Of a DNA stretch of 36,691 bases, positions 22,565-30,951 are shown in pieces (positions within the stretch are counted from its first letter, which is position 1; each line of letters starts with the position of its first letter). Both the position numbers and the translations under genes were made by a program. Origin of the DNA: Clostridia bacterium. GTDB lineage: Bacteria; Bacillota; Clostridia; Saccharofermentanales; UBA5734. Below the pieces are notes generated by a model. That model was not told the DNA's origin. It searched no databases and saw only the letters and a list, made by a program, of their open reading frames with translations. Location of the stretch: contig SABL01000013.1 of the NCBI GenBank assembly GCA_009928985.1, forward strand, positions 1 through 36,691, read 5' to 3'.

Positions 22565-24091
22565 TCAGTCGGCAAAGCTCCATTTCAGGGCATCATACAT
22601 CCTTGTGTATGTACGATAGAGCTTGTCATACGTGGCACGGTTTTCCGGATCGGGCAACGTTTCGCTTTCCTGCCGGATCAGGGGGACTGTGGCTGCCAGA
22701 TCGGGCCAGATGCCGATGGAAACGCCGGCGACGAGGGCCGCTCCGAATGAGCCGCCTTCAGCACTGCCGTAGACGGTGCGCACTGGCAAACCAAAGACAT
22801 CGGCAATGATCTGGCGCCAGAGCGGGCTGGCCGCGCCTCCGCCGGCGAGGACGACGTCGCCGGACTCACTTTTGAGCTGAGGATCGGCGCTGACAGTCAG
22901 GTCATAAACCTGGCGCAGGGAAAAGGCGACGCCTTCGAGCACGGCGCGGGCAAAGTGGCCTTTTTTGTGATGAGAGGTCAGGCCGATAAACCCGCCACGG
23001 GCAGCAGGGTCATTGATCGGGCAGCGTTCACCGGTTAAATAAGGCAGGAAGATCAGCCCCTCGGCGCCAGCTGGGGTGGCTGCGGCGGCCTCATCGAGCA
23101 GGGCAAAGGCACTTCTGCCCTGCTGCTGGCCTTGCTCGATTTCATGTTGGCCGAGAGCCTCCCTGAACCAGTGGTAGGAACCGGCTGCTGCCAATGTGAC
23201 ACCCATGGCGGTGAAAGTGTCCGGTGAATTGCCGCGGAAAAGCTGCAGGCTCCCCTGGGGATTGTTCATGAAGGACGGCAAGGCCATCGCGACCACGCCG
23301 GATGTGCCCAGAGTCACGGCAACACGGCCTGGTTTGTAAAGGCCCAGTCCGGTGGTCGAGATCACAGCATCGCCACCGCCACCACAGACCGGAATGCCTG
23401 CTGCAAGACCGCAGGCTGCGGCAGCGGTGGCCGTGACCGCGCCCGTCAGGGTGCTGGACTCAACGACCGAAGGAAACAAAGACGGGTCGAGTCCGACGCG
23501 TTCAATCAGATCCCTGTGCCAGGTTTTGTTTTGGACGTCAAAAAAGCCAAAGCCGGAGGCATCTGAAACTTCCGTGGCAATTTCACCAGTCAGGCAATAG
23601 CGGATGTAATCCTTGGGATTGATGACCACCCGGGTCCGGGCATAGTTGTCCGGCTCATTTTGTTTGAGCCAGAGAATCTTGCCACCGGTGTACCCTGTCA
23701 GCATCTGGTTGTTGGTCATGCCCAGGAGTCCATCCAGACCTCCCGCTGCGGCCGTGATCTCCTGGCATTGGTTTTCGGTGCGCTGGTCATTCCAGAGAAT
23801 GGCCTCGCGGACCACTTGATTTTGGCTGTCCAGGGCAACCATGCCGTGCATCTGGCCGGACAAACCGATCGCAGCGATTTTAAATCCATCTATGGCAGTC
23901 AAAACGCTTTTCAGGGCCTGGATGGTTCCAGCCCACCAATCTGCCGGATCTTGCTGCGTCCAGCCAGGGCGCGGCGAATGGAGGGGATAACTCTCCACTG
24001 CAGTAGCCAGGATCTGGCCCTCTGTGGCGAGGGCCAGGACTTTGACACCCGATGTGCCAACGTCAATGCCGATCAAACAGGTTTTTTCCAT
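22565..24091 (-). CDS. xylB: Xylulokinase, 508 aa
   Basis: This FGGY-family sugar kinase phosphorylates D-xylulose to xylulose 5-phosphate. The sequence shows IGIDVGTSGVK (phosphate loop), AIGLSGQMHGMVALD (typical of xylulokinases), LWNDQRTE, CGGGGDAV, LGTSGVV, FLPYLTGERCPINDP and the adenine-site LAGGGAASPLWRQIIADVFGLPV. The open frame starts at 24127, but GAGG seven bases before the ATG at 24091 and the conserved MEKTCLIGIDVGTS start fix the N-terminus. It follows xylA by 71 bases on the same strand and ends in a strong terminator, so the two are one operon for xylose use. Confidence 0.95.
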   Translation of the reverse strand: MEKTCLIGIDVGTSGVKVLALATEGQILATAVESYPLHSPRPGWTQQDPADWWAGTIQALKSVLTAIDGFKIAAIGLSGQMHGMVALDSQNQVVREAILWNDQRTENQCQEITAAAGGLDGLLGMTNNQMLTGYTGGKILWLKQNEPDNYARTRVVINPKDYIRYCLTGEIATEVSDASGFGFFDVQNKTWHRDLIERVGLDPSLFPSVVESSTLTGAVTATAAAACGLAAGIPVCGGGGDAVISTTGLGLYKPGRVAVTLGTSGVVAMALPSFMNNPQGSLQLFRGNSPDTFTAMGVTLAAAGSYHWFREALGQHEIEQGQQQGRSAFALLDEAAAATPAGAEGLIFLPYLTGERCPINDPAARGGFIGLTSHHKKGHFARAVLEGVAFSLRQVYDLTVSADPQLKSESGDVVLAGGGAASPLWRQIIADVFGLPVRTVYGSAEGGSFGAALVAGVSIGIWPDLAATVPLIRQESETLPDPENRATYDKLYRTYTRMYDALKWSFAD

Positions 24092-24162
24092 GGTTCTACC
24101 TCGTCTTTGGGCGTTGTCTTCCTTCAAATGGATCTACGGTGGGTTCATCCATTTTAGCTGAT

Positions 24163-25476
24163 TTAGCCGATGATCAGCGAATTGATGATCGCTTCCAGGT
24201 GTTCCTGGCGGCCGGAGCCGACTTTGACATCACCCATGGCAAGGGCTTTTTCTTCCAGTTCCTGGATTGTGACCTGGCCCTTGATGATCTTCTGGCCCAA
24301 CTCAGACTGCCAGCTGGCGTAGCGCTCGGCAACAAATTCGGCAATCCGGCCGTCCTTTTCGATCCGGTCGGCTAGGATCAGGCCAAGGGCGAAGGTGTCC
24401 ATGCCGGCGATGTAGCCGATGAAGATGTCTTCCAGGGTATTGGAAGCGCGGCGGATCTTGGCGTCGAAGTTGAGGCCGCCGTTGGTAAAGCCGCCTGCAG
24501 CGAGGACTTCGCTCATGCAGCCGATCGCATCATAGAGGTTGGTCGGGAATTGGTCGGTGTCCCAGCCGAGCAGCATGTCGCCCTGGTTGGCGTCGATCGA
24601 GCCAAAGAAGCCGGTCTCGCGAGCGAGGCGCAGTTCATGCTGGAATGAGTGTCCGGCCAGAGTTGCGTGATTGGCTTCGATGTTGAGTTTGAAATCTTTG
24701 TCGAGACCATAATGGCGTAAAAAGCCAATGACGGTGGCGCTGTCGAAATCATACTGGTGCTTGGTCGGTTCCTTCGGCTTGGGCTCGACGTAGAAGTCAC
24801 CGGTGAAGCCGATGCTGCGGCCATAGTCGACGGCGAGGCGCATCAGGCGGGCCAGGTTGTCGAGCTCGAGGCCCATGTTGGTGTTGAGGATGGTTTCGTA
24901 GCCTTCACGGCCACCCCAGAAGACGTAACCGGTACCACCCAGCTTGACTGTGAGATCGAGCGCTTTCTTGATCTGGGCGGCGGCAAAAGTGAAGACATCG
25001 ACATTGGGGGAGGTACCGGCGCCACTGGCGTAGCGGGGGTTGGAGAAGCAGTTGGCTGTGCCCCAGAGCAGTTTCTTGTTGTATTTTTTCTGCAGATCGA
25101 AGAGCAGGTCGCTGATTTCGTCAAGTCGAGTGTTGGATTCGGCGAGGGTGGCGGCTTCTGGAGCGATGTCGCGGTCGTGGAAGCAGTAGTAGTCGATACC
25201 GAGCTTGTCCATCAGTTCAAAAGCGGCATAAGCCTTGTTTTTGGCGCTCTCCATCGGATCGGTCGAACCGTAAGATTTGTCGATTGTACCGACGCCAAAC
25301 ATGTCAGCGCCACCGGAGACCATGGTATGCCAGTAGGACATGGCAAACTTGAGGTGATCACGCATGGTCTGGCCGGCGATGACCTGGTCTGGATTATAGA
25401 AGCGGAACGCCAGGGGGTTTTTGCTGTCTTTGCCTTCGAAAGGGATCTTTGGGATGTTGGGATAAAATTCGTTCAT
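24163..25476 (-). CDS. xylA: Xylose isomerase, 437 aa
   Basis: This is a class II (long) xylose isomerase that converts D-xylose to D-xylulose using two divalent metals. Catalytic and metal motifs are in place: YYCFHDRD (H100, D103), [24 protein letters not shown] (E231, K233) and [11 protein letters not shown], then the C-terminal metal region [18 protein letters not shown]. The length equals that of clostridial enzymes. AGAGGTG precedes the ATG. A promoter (25556-25528) and a LacI-type operator (25515-25502) lie directly upstream, and xylB follows. No xylose ABC transporter is in the window, so uptake must be encoded elsewhere. Confidence 0.97.
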   Translation of the reverse strand: MNEFYPNIPKIPFEGKDSKNPLAFRFYNPDQVIAGQTMRDHLKFAMSYWHTMVSGGADMFGVGTIDKSYGSTDPMESAKNKAYAAFELMDKLGIDYYCFHDRDIAPEAATLAESNTRLDEISDLLFDLQKKYNKKLLWGTANCFSNPRYASGAGTSPNVDVFTFAAAQIKKALDLTVKLGGTGYVFWGGREGYETILNTNMGLELDNLARLMRLAVDYGRSIGFTGDFYVEPKPKEPTKHQYDFDSATVIGFLRHYGLDKDFKLNIEANHATLAGHSFQHELRLARETGFFGSIDANQGDMLLGWDTDQFPTNLYDAIGCMSEVLAAGGFTNGGLNFDAKIRRASNTLEDIFIGYIAGMDTFALGLILADRIEKDGRIAEFVAERYASWQSELGQKIIKGQVTIQELEEKALAMGDVKVGSGRQEHLEAIINSLIIG

Positions 25477-25501
25477 GGGACACCTCTTTCATCTAATAAT
25501 T

Positions 25502-25515
25502 CGTGCTCGAGCACG
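25502..25515. promoter_or_regulatory. LacI-type operator in front of xylA
   Basis: CGTGCTCGAGCACG is a perfect 14-bp palindrome just downstream of the xylA -10 box and flanked by the palindrome GTTCGAAC (25516-25523). The same 14 bases occur in front of the lacI-type gene at 26690-26703, which identifies it as that repressor's site. Confidence 0.85.
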
Positions 25516-25527
25516 GTTCGAACAAAA

Positions 25528-25556
25528 AATAAATTCAATTGTTCTGGCAGGGTCAA
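25528..25556 (-). promoter_or_regulatory. Promoter of xylAB
   Basis: On the minus strand TTGACC (25556-25551) and TTTATT (25533-25528) are 17 bases apart. The operator at 25515-25502 follows within 15 bases, suited to blocking initiation. Confidence 0.55.
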
Positions 25557-25584
25557 AGGGACACTCGGGCAAACTGTTTTCTGA

Positions 25585-26646
25585 TCATCTCCTTTGCTCG
25601 GCTGGTGCAGGCGGACTTATGAAATGCTCGCGAATGAAAATTTCGCTGCGGGTGATCGTTTCTGCAGGTGGCAGTGTGCCATCGAGCAGGTACTCGAACA
25701 GGTACTGGATGGGCTTGTAGCCCTGATCGAACGGCTGTTGGCCGATGGTGACGGAGATTGTGCCACGATCGAGGTGCATTTTCTCGGCGTCGGTCAAATC
25801 GTGGCAAATGACCTGGACCTGGCCGGAGCGACCGGCGACCTCGACGGCCCGGGCTGCACCTGTGACACCGCCGGCTGTCAGGTACAGAGCCGTAAGTCGT
25901 GGCTCTTGCACCAGCAGGTTACGGGTCAGGTCGTATGCCGTCAGGTCATCGTCGTTGGTTTCGAAAACATCGATAATCTCGATGTCTGGACAGTACTGTC
26001 TAATGACTTGGGTGAAGCCATGGATGCGCTGGTTGTGGCCGAGCATTTGCACGGATCCTGTCAAAATGGCTACGCTGGCTGGTTCATGGTGGCTGAGCAG
26101 GCGCAGGACCCCGGCGGCGGTGGCACCGCTGCGCCAGTAATCGTTACCGACAAAGCCCAGTCTTTTGCCATCGGTCAGGTCGGTGTTGAAAGTGATGACC
26201 GGAATGTTTTTGTCAGATAGTTCATCGAGCAATTGGACTACATCCGGGTGATTGATCGGCACGAGAGCCAGGCCATGGATGCCGCTGGCGACGAGTTCAC
26301 GGACCTGGGCGACTTGAGTATGAGCGTCAAAGCCTTTCATGGTGCGGATTTCAAGGGTCAGCCCGAAATCTTCGTAGGTCTTGGCAGCGGCGAGCAGTCC
26401 TTGTTCGACGTCGAGGAAAAAGTCGTTGCCGATCGAGGGCATCTGGACGCCGATGCGCAGCGGTGATTTGCGGATGCTGAGCATTTTGCCAGCGCGGTTG
26501 GATTTGTAGCCAAGATCGGTGGCGATCTTGAGGATGCGGGCCTTCAGGTCCGGATCGATCCCGTAGCGGTCATTCAAGGCGCGGTCGACGGTTCCCCGTG
26601 ACACACCTGCCAGATCCGCTATTTGCTTGATCGATACGTTGGCCAT
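25585..26646 (-). CDS. LacI-family transcriptional repressor (probable xylose regulator), 353 aa
   Basis: The N-terminal LacI helix-turn-helix and hinge are clear: VSIKQIADLAGVSRGTVDRALNDRYGIDPDLKARILKIATDLGYKSN. A periplasmic-binding-protein-like sugar domain follows (IGVQMPSIGNDFFLDVEQGL, ALVPINHPDVVQLLDEL, NIPVITFNTDL, GFVGNDYWRSGATAAGVL, then DQGYKPIQYLFEYLLDG). The frame runs back to 26751, but the ATG at 26646 gives the normal LacI start (MANVSIKQIA). The palindrome CGTGCTCGAGCACG occurs both in its own promoter and in front of xylA. It therefore very likely represses itself and xylAB and is released by xylose or a derivative. This differs from the ROK-type XylR common in Bacillota. Confidence 0.9.
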   Translation of the reverse strand: MANVSIKQIADLAGVSRGTVDRALNDRYGIDPDLKARILKIATDLGYKSNRAGKMLSIRKSPLRIGVQMPSIGNDFFLDVEQGLLAAAKTYEDFGLTLEIRTMKGFDAHTQVAQVRELVASGIHGLALVPINHPDVVQLLDELSDKNIPVITFNTDLTDGKRLGFVGNDYWRSGATAAGVLRLLSHHEPASVAILTGSVQMLGHNQRIHGFTQVIRQYCPDIEIIDVFETNDDDLTAYDLTRNLLVQEPRLTALYLTAGGVTGAARAVEVAGRSGQVQVICHDLTDAEKMHLDRGTISVTIGQQPFDQGYKPIQYLFEYLLDGTLPPAETITRSEIFIREHFISPPAPAEQRR

Positions 26647-26686
26647 GAGGAGCTCGCCTTTCGTGCACGGTTGTGTGAATCGATGC

Positions 26687-26706
26687 AGTCGTGCTCGAGC
26701 ACGACT
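26687..26706. promoter_or_regulatory. Autoregulatory LacI-type operator
   Basis: A perfect 20-bp palindrome centred on CTCGAG contains CGTGCTCGAGCACG (26690-26703), identical to the xylA operator. It starts eight bases after the lacI-type gene's -10 box, where bound repressor would block transcription. Confidence 0.85.
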
Positions 26707-26713
26707 TGATTTG

Positions 26714-26741
26714 ATTATAGCGCGCTGACAGGTGTTGTCAA
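26714..26741 (-). promoter_or_regulatory. Consensus promoter of the lacI-type gene
   Basis: On the minus strand a perfect TTGACA (26741-26736) and a perfect TATAAT (26719-26714) are separated by 16 bases. Confidence 0.85.
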
Positions 26742-26834
26742 GACGCATCACATAGGTTTTTATCTTGAATGGTCGTCTGTCACAGTCGGATGATGGCTTG
26801 GTACCGTATGCTGGGGCAACAACAAGGAGGTCCC

Positions 26835-27395
26835 ATGAAACCTGGTATCTGGTCTAGGCTTTGGCTGTTTACAGTAGCTTACTTCATTCTTGTTTTTGTC
26901 AATATCCATCTGGCCTTGCTGGCCTTGATCTGTTTTACGTTGCCGGTCTATTTCCTGTTGCGGGATCAACGCAAATCCTGGTGCCAGTCGTACTGTCCGC
27001 GCGCCAGTCTACTGATGAAAATCCCGCGGTCGAAAAAGCAACCGCTGCGTCCGATCCCGGCCTGGCTGGTCAGTGAGAAAACACGCCAGTGGGTCGTTCG
27101 CTATTTTGCCATGAACCTCTTCTTTGCCAGCATGTCAACGATCATGGTCTCGCTGGGCCGTATGGCGCCGATGCTGATCCCACGTTTTCTGATCCTCTTT
27201 CCTGTCAATGTCAATTTGCCCCAGTTCGTCAGTCTGGAGCTGCCCCACTGGCTGACCCACCTCTCCTTCCGTTTTTTGTCGATGATGATGACCTCCACTC
27301 TGATCGGCATCGCTCTGGCCATCCTATACCGCAACCGCACCTGGTGCGCCATTTGCCCTGTCGCCACGCTGTCAGACCAGTATTTGGCGAAATAG
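26835..27395 (+). CDS. Membrane-bound 4Fe-4S-binding protein, 186 aa
   Basis: This is a small membrane protein with about four hydrophobic helices (residues 8-40 as one or two, 90-110, 150-165 region). It has two cysteine motifs facing the same side: WCQSYCPRASLL after the first helices and WCAICPVATLSD near the C-terminus. It resembles the NapH-like membrane iron-sulphur proteins found in Clostridia, which pass electrons near the membrane. The partner is unknown. AAGGAGG is four bases before the ATG at 26835; the frame open to 26769 has no SD. The last base of its TAG stop is the first base of palindromic repeat D, which probably serves as its 3' hairpin. Confidence 0.75.
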   Translation: MKPGIWSRLWLFTVAYFILVFVNIHLALLALICFTLPVYFLLRDQRKSWCQSYCPRASLLMKIPRSKKQPLRPIPAWLVSEKTRQWVVRYFAMNLFFASMSTIMVSLGRMAPMLIPRFLILFPVNVNLPQFVSLELPHWLTHLSFRFLSMMMTSTLIGIALAILYRNRTWCAICPVATLSDQYLAK

Positions 27396-27439
27396 GGACG
27401 GGGTCTTGATATCGGAATCCGATATCAAGACCCCGTCCC
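27395..27439. repeat. GGGACGGGGTC palindromic repeat, copy D
   Basis: The 45 bases form a perfect 22-bp inverted repeat (27395-27416 against 27418-27439) around a single base. The arms begin GGGACGGGGTCTTGATATC, and the centre contains GATATCGGAATCC (27408-27420), one base different from the tandem unit GATATCGAAATCC of copy B. GTTTTG follows, so it may also stop transcription of the preceding gene. Confidence 0.8.
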
Positions 27440-27536
27440 GTTTTGTTACACCCCTGCTGTAGCGTATGCTACTTCACTGGTCTGAATAGAGAGCTAGACT
27501 GGGGATGTAGCTTTGATGGGTGTGTGAGGTGTGGTT

Positions 27537-28058
27537 ATGAAGTTTGTCACGCAGGTTATGTTGGATATGATTGCTTATTATTCTGGTGATGCCCGGCGGA
27601 TCAGCCATTTTCTCAAGGTCCACAGTTATGCCAGGCTGATCGGTGAGCTGGAGCGTCTCGACAATGACACGCAGGAATTCTTGGAGATTGCGGCCCTGAC
27701 GCATGATATCGGGATTCTCAACAGTGAGCTCAAATATAAAAGCTCAGCAGGCCAGTATCAGCAGATTGAGGGCCCCCCGGAAGCACGTGAACTGTTGCGC
27801 CGTCTGATCGTGCCGGACGCGCTGATCGAACGGGTCTGCTTTCTGATCGCCAATCACCACAATTACGCGGCGATTGACGGACCTGATTTCCAGATCCTGG
27901 TCGAGGCCGATTTCCTGGTCAATGCCGAGGAGGAAAAAATGTCCCCGGATGCGATTGAGAGTGTGCGCGAGCAGCTATTCAAGACCGAAAGCGGCCTCAA
28001 GCTGCTGTCGACGATCTATCCACGCCAGTTTATCGAGGCTCTGTATAGTCACAATTGA
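27537..28058 (+). CDS. HD-domain protein (metal-dependent phosphohydrolase family), 173 aa
   Basis: HD-superfamily residues appear in order: the first histidine in HFLKVHSYARLIG, the HD pair in ALTHDIGIL, histidines in IANHHNY and the aspartate in LVEADFLVN. This matches HD hydrolases that act on nucleotides or other phosphomonoesters, but the N-terminal helix and small size do not point to a named enzyme. GAGGTG at 27526-27531 favours the ATG at 27537 over the GTG at 27531. It is followed after 31 bases by a DUF4256 gene on the same strand, so the two are probably cotranscribed. Confidence 0.8.
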   Translation: MKFVTQVMLDMIAYYSGDARRISHFLKVHSYARLIGELERLDNDTQEFLEIAALTHDIGILNSELKYKSSAGQYQQIEGPPEARELLRRLIVPDALIERVCFLIANHHNYAAIDGPDFQILVEADFLVNAEEEKMSPDAIESVREQLFKTESGLKLLSTIYPRQFIEALYSHN

Positions 28059-28089
28059 TCCAGCCGGAATGGGCCAGGGAGTTGATCCT

Positions 28090-28656
28090 ATGAAATATGC
28101 AAACAATGTTCTCTCGGCTGAACAACACGACGAGCTGCTTACGATCTTGAAAGATCGATTTGAGAATAACCTCCACCGCCACCCGAATCTGGAGTGGACA
28201 GCCGTCAAGCACAGACTGGAGGCAGCGCCGGGGAAACTATGGTCGTTATCCGAAATGGAGCGGACCGGCGGCGAGCCAGATGTGATCGCTTACGATTCGG
28301 CAACGGGGGAATTCTGGTTTGTTGATTGTGTTGCGGAGACACCAAAAGGGCGCCGCAGCCTCTGCTATGACCAAGAGGCACTGGCAGCGCGCAAGGAGAA
28401 CAAGCCGCAAGGCAGCGCCTGCGGTATGGCTGAAGGCATGGGGATCGAGGTTTTAGACGAGGTGCAGTATCGCGAGCTGCAAAAGCTGGGCGTTTTCGAT
28501 TTCAAAACGTCGAGCTGGCTGAAAACACCCGGGCCGATGCGTAAACTGGGTGGAGCCCTTTTTGGCGACAGTCGGTATGGCCGCGTTTTTGTGTACCACA
28601 ATGGAGTCGAGTCTTATTATGCAGCCAGGGGTTTCAGAGGCCTGCTCAGAGTGTGA
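28090..28656 (+). CDS. DUF4256-family protein, 188 aa
   Basis: The sequence has the family's conserved order: RFENNLHRHPNLEW, KLWSLSEMERTGGEPDVI, EFWFVDCVAETPKGRRSLCYDQEAL, GMGIEVLDEVQYRELQKLG, DFKTSSWLKTP and a C-terminal RYGRVFVYHNGVESYYAARGFRG. It is a soluble protein of unknown function found widely in bacteria; the invariant acidic, arginine and histidine residues suggest a catalytic or binding site. GGGAG at 28077-28081 is eight bases before the ATG at 28090. The frame is open further upstream inside the HD gene, but without an SD. Its end overlaps the carbamate kinase gene on the other strand by 11 bases. Confidence 0.85.
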   Translation: MKYANNVLSAEQHDELLTILKDRFENNLHRHPNLEWTAVKHRLEAAPGKLWSLSEMERTGGEPDVIAYDSATGEFWFVDCVAETPKGRRSLCYDQEALAARKENKPQGSACGMAEGMGIEVLDEVQYRELQKLGVFDFKTSSWLKTPGPMRKLGGALFGDSRYGRVFVYHNGVESYYAARGFRGLLRV

Positions 28657-29581
28657 TCCGTGTGCCTTTTCCTGCTATCACCGCATCGTAGGCATTTTCC
28701 AGCGAGGCGATGATCGTTTCGCGACCGGGTCGCGTTCCATTGAACTTCAGAGCGGCTTCGATCTTCGGCAACATCGATCCAGCGGCGAACTGGCCTTGGT
28801 CGATGTATTGCCGGACCTCGTGCGTGGTCAGATGGTCGACCCAGATCTGGTTTGGCTTCCCGTAATGCAGGGCTACATAAGGTACCGCGGTCAGGAGCAG
28901 GAGCAGGTCAGCCGAGGTGAGCTCGGCCAGAAGCGCGGCGGCCTTGTCCTTGTCGATGACGGCTTCAAGACTGACCAGGCGCTCGTCTTCCCGGCTGACG
29001 GGGATCCCACCACCGCCGCAGGCAATAACCAGATCGCCCAGTTTCATCAAACGCTGGATGGCGCCTTTTTCCACGATATCCACCGGTTCTGGCGAAGGCA
29101 CGACGCGGCGATACCCGCGTCCGGAATCCTCGACAAAGACGTGGCCCTGTTCCTGAGTCATGCGCCTTGCTTCTTCTTGTGAATAAAATAAGCCAACAGG
29201 TTTGGTTGGATGTGAGAATGCAGGATCGGCGGGATCTACCACGACTTGGGTCACAACTGTGGAGACATTGTTGGGCAGACCTTCTGCGTGCAGTGCGTTT
29301 TTCAGGGCATTTTGCAGATGAAAGCCGATGTAGCCCTGACTCATCGCGGTACTCTCGGCAAACGGCATCGCTGGGATGTGTGGATCTGACTGGCGCGCCT
29401 GCTCAAAGGCCAGATGGATCAGGCCGACTTGGGGTCCATTGCCATGCACAATCGCCAAACGATAGCCATCACGAATCAGCGCAACCAGGGGTTGGACCGC
29501 ACGCCCAACCGCCTCCTTTTGAGCTTCAGGGGTCAGACCGAGGGCGTTACCGCCCAGGGCTACGACAATTTTCCTGGCCAT
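28646..29581 (-). CDS. arcC: Carbamate kinase, 311 aa
   Basis: This enzyme makes ATP from carbamoyl phosphate (giving carbamate) or runs in reverse. Motifs are complete: VVALGGNALG, AIVHGNGPQVG, AMSQGYIGFHLQNAL, VVTQVVVDPADPAF, VIACGGGGIPV, AVIDKDKAAALLA, LLLLTAVPYVALHYGKP and GSMLPKIEAALKF. The usual partners of arginine deiminase (arcA, arcB) are absent. Instead the gene is downstream of a COG2403-type P-loop protein and overlaps its end by 22 bases, so the two are translationally linked. This arrangement is seen in clusters for purine, allantoin or carbamoylated amino-acid breakdown, but no such enzymes are present in this window. Confidence 0.95.
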   Translation of the reverse strand: MARKIVVALGGNALGLTPEAQKEAVGRAVQPLVALIRDGYRLAIVHGNGPQVGLIHLAFEQARQSDPHIPAMPFAESTAMSQGYIGFHLQNALKNALHAEGLPNNVSTVVTQVVVDPADPAFSHPTKPVGLFYSQEEARRMTQEQGHVFVEDSGRGYRRVVPSPEPVDIVEKGAIQRLMKLGDLVIACGGGGIPVSREDERLVSLEAVIDKDKAAALLAELTSADLLLLLTAVPYVALHYGKPNQIWVDHLTTHEVRQYIDQGQFAAGSMLPKIEAALKFNGTRPGRETIIASLENAYDAVIAGKGTRITL

Positions 29582-30948
29582 GGCAACCGCTCCTTCAGAA
29601 TGGACTCCAGCTGGGGATGAATTTCCTCCAGCTCATAGAAAATGCGCACAGCAGGCTTGTTGAGCGTCATGAAGCGACGCAGGTCGATCGGGGTGCCAAA
29701 GATGACGCGGTCAGCTGGTGTGAGGTTGATCGTGCTTTCCAGCTCCTCGATCTGCTCCTGGCTGTAGCCCATTGCGGGCAACAAGGGTCCGATTTGCGGC
29801 CATTTGCGGAAGGTCTCGGCGATGCTGCCACTGGCGTAGGGTCGTGGATCGACCAGTTCGCGGGCACCTTGGCGTTCGGCGGCAATGACACCGGCACCAT
29901 AGGCCATCTGGCCATGTGTGATCGTCGGACCGTCTTCGATCACCAGCACTCGCTGGCCATGGATCTGGTCCGGTGGATCGCTGGTGATCCGGGAATTGGC
30001 CAGAACCACAGTGGCCGCAGGATTCGCAGCGGCAATGGCGGTGCGAACTGATTCGACCTTGGCTGGATCGGCCGAGTCGATCTTGTTGATGATCACGACA
30101 TCCGCCATGCGCAAGTTGGTTTCACCAGGGTGGTAAAGGGTCTCATCACCGGCCCGGTGTGGATCAACTACGACGATGCTCAGATCAGGCCGGTAGAACG
30201 AGAAGTCATTGTTGCCCCCATCCCAGAGGATGATATCGGCTTGCCTTTCAGCCCGCCGGAGAATCGCTTCATAGTCAATGCCAGCAAAGACAGCCAGGCC
30301 ATTGGCGATCAAGGGTTCGTACTCCTCGCGTTCCTCGATGGTACAGGATTCGCGGTCAAGGTCGTCGTAGGTGGCGAAGCGCTGGACCGCCTGGACCTTG
30401 AGGTCGCCATAAGGCATCGGATGACGCACGATGGCAACCCGGAATCCAGCCTGCAGCAAGAGTCGGCCGATGTAACGGGTTGTCTGGCTTTTGCCGCAAC
30501 CGGTGCGAACCGCTGTGATCGCGACAACTGGCTTTTGGGATCTCAACATGGTGGTGTGCGGTCCGAGCAGGCGGAAATCGGCTCCGCAAGCAAGCACCTG
30601 GGAAGCCACATGCATCACGGTTTCGTGCGAGACGTCGCTGTAGGCAAAAATGACCTGGTCGATCTGATGGTGGCGGATCAGGTCTGCCAAATCTTGTTCC
30701 GGATGGATCGGTATGCCCAGAGGGTAGCGGGGTCCAGCCAGCTCTGTGGGATATCGCCGGTCGGCGATGCCAGGGATTTGAGTCGCGGTAAAAGCGACAA
30801 CTTCATAAGCCGGACGATCCCGGAAGTACGTGTTGAAGTTGTGAAAATCGCGTCCGGCTGCTCCCATGATCAGGACTTTGACTGGGGGGCTGAGGAGGCC
30901 TTGGCTGATTCTTGTGTCATCGCCGGATCCAGCAAACTGGCCGGTCAC
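29560..30948 (-). CDS. COG2403-type P-loop GTPase / cyclic 2,3-diphosphoglycerate synthetase-like protein, 462 aa
   Basis: Residues 20-135 form a Rossmann-like domain (VKVLIMGAAGRDFHNFNTYFRD, then VIFAYSDVSHETVM). A P-loop NTPase domain follows with the deviant loop TAVRTGCGKSQTTR, WDGGNNDFSFYRPDLSIVVVDPHRAGDE, MADVVIINKIDSAD (NKxD, guanine specificity) and a C-terminal INLTPADRVIFGTPIDL. Related proteins make cyclic 2,3-diphosphoglycerate in methanogens, but the bacterial ones have no established function and often neighbour carbamate kinase. The GTG at 30948 is six bases after GAGGTG and three bases after the stop of the small upstream gene. Cotranscription with arcC is clear; a role in carbamoyl phosphate or carbamate metabolism is inferred. 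Confidence 0.82.
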   Translation of the reverse strand: MTGQFAGSGDDTRISQGLLSPPVKVLIMGAAGRDFHNFNTYFRDRPAYEVVAFTATQIPGIADRRYPTELAGPRYPLGIPIHPEQDLADLIRHHQIDQVIFAYSDVSHETVMHVASQVLACGADFRLLGPHTTMLRSQKPVVAITAVRTGCGKSQTTRYIGRLLLQAGFRVAIVRHPMPYGDLKVQAVQRFATYDDLDRESCTIEEREEYEPLIANGLAVFAGIDYEAILRRAERQADIILWDGGNNDFSFYRPDLSIVVVDPHRAGDETLYHPGETNLRMADVVIINKIDSADPAKVESVRTAIAAANPAATVVLANSRITSDPPDQIHGQRVLVIEDGPTITHGQMAYGAGVIAAERQGARELVDPRPYASGSIAETFRKWPQIGPLLPAMGYSQEQIEELESTINLTPADRVIFGTPIDLRRFMTLNKPAVRIFYELEEIHPQLESILKERLPWPGKLS

Positions 30949-30951
30949 GGA

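Noticed and set aside
25513-25523. GGTTCGAAC resembling a tRNA T-loop
   Set aside because: No acceptor, D or anticodon arm is nearby; it is part of the operator region of xylA.
24757-25584. Plus-strand open frame of 275 codons opposite xylA
   Set aside because: xylA on the other strand is certain; the mirror frame has only low-complexity Gly/Val/Asp runs.
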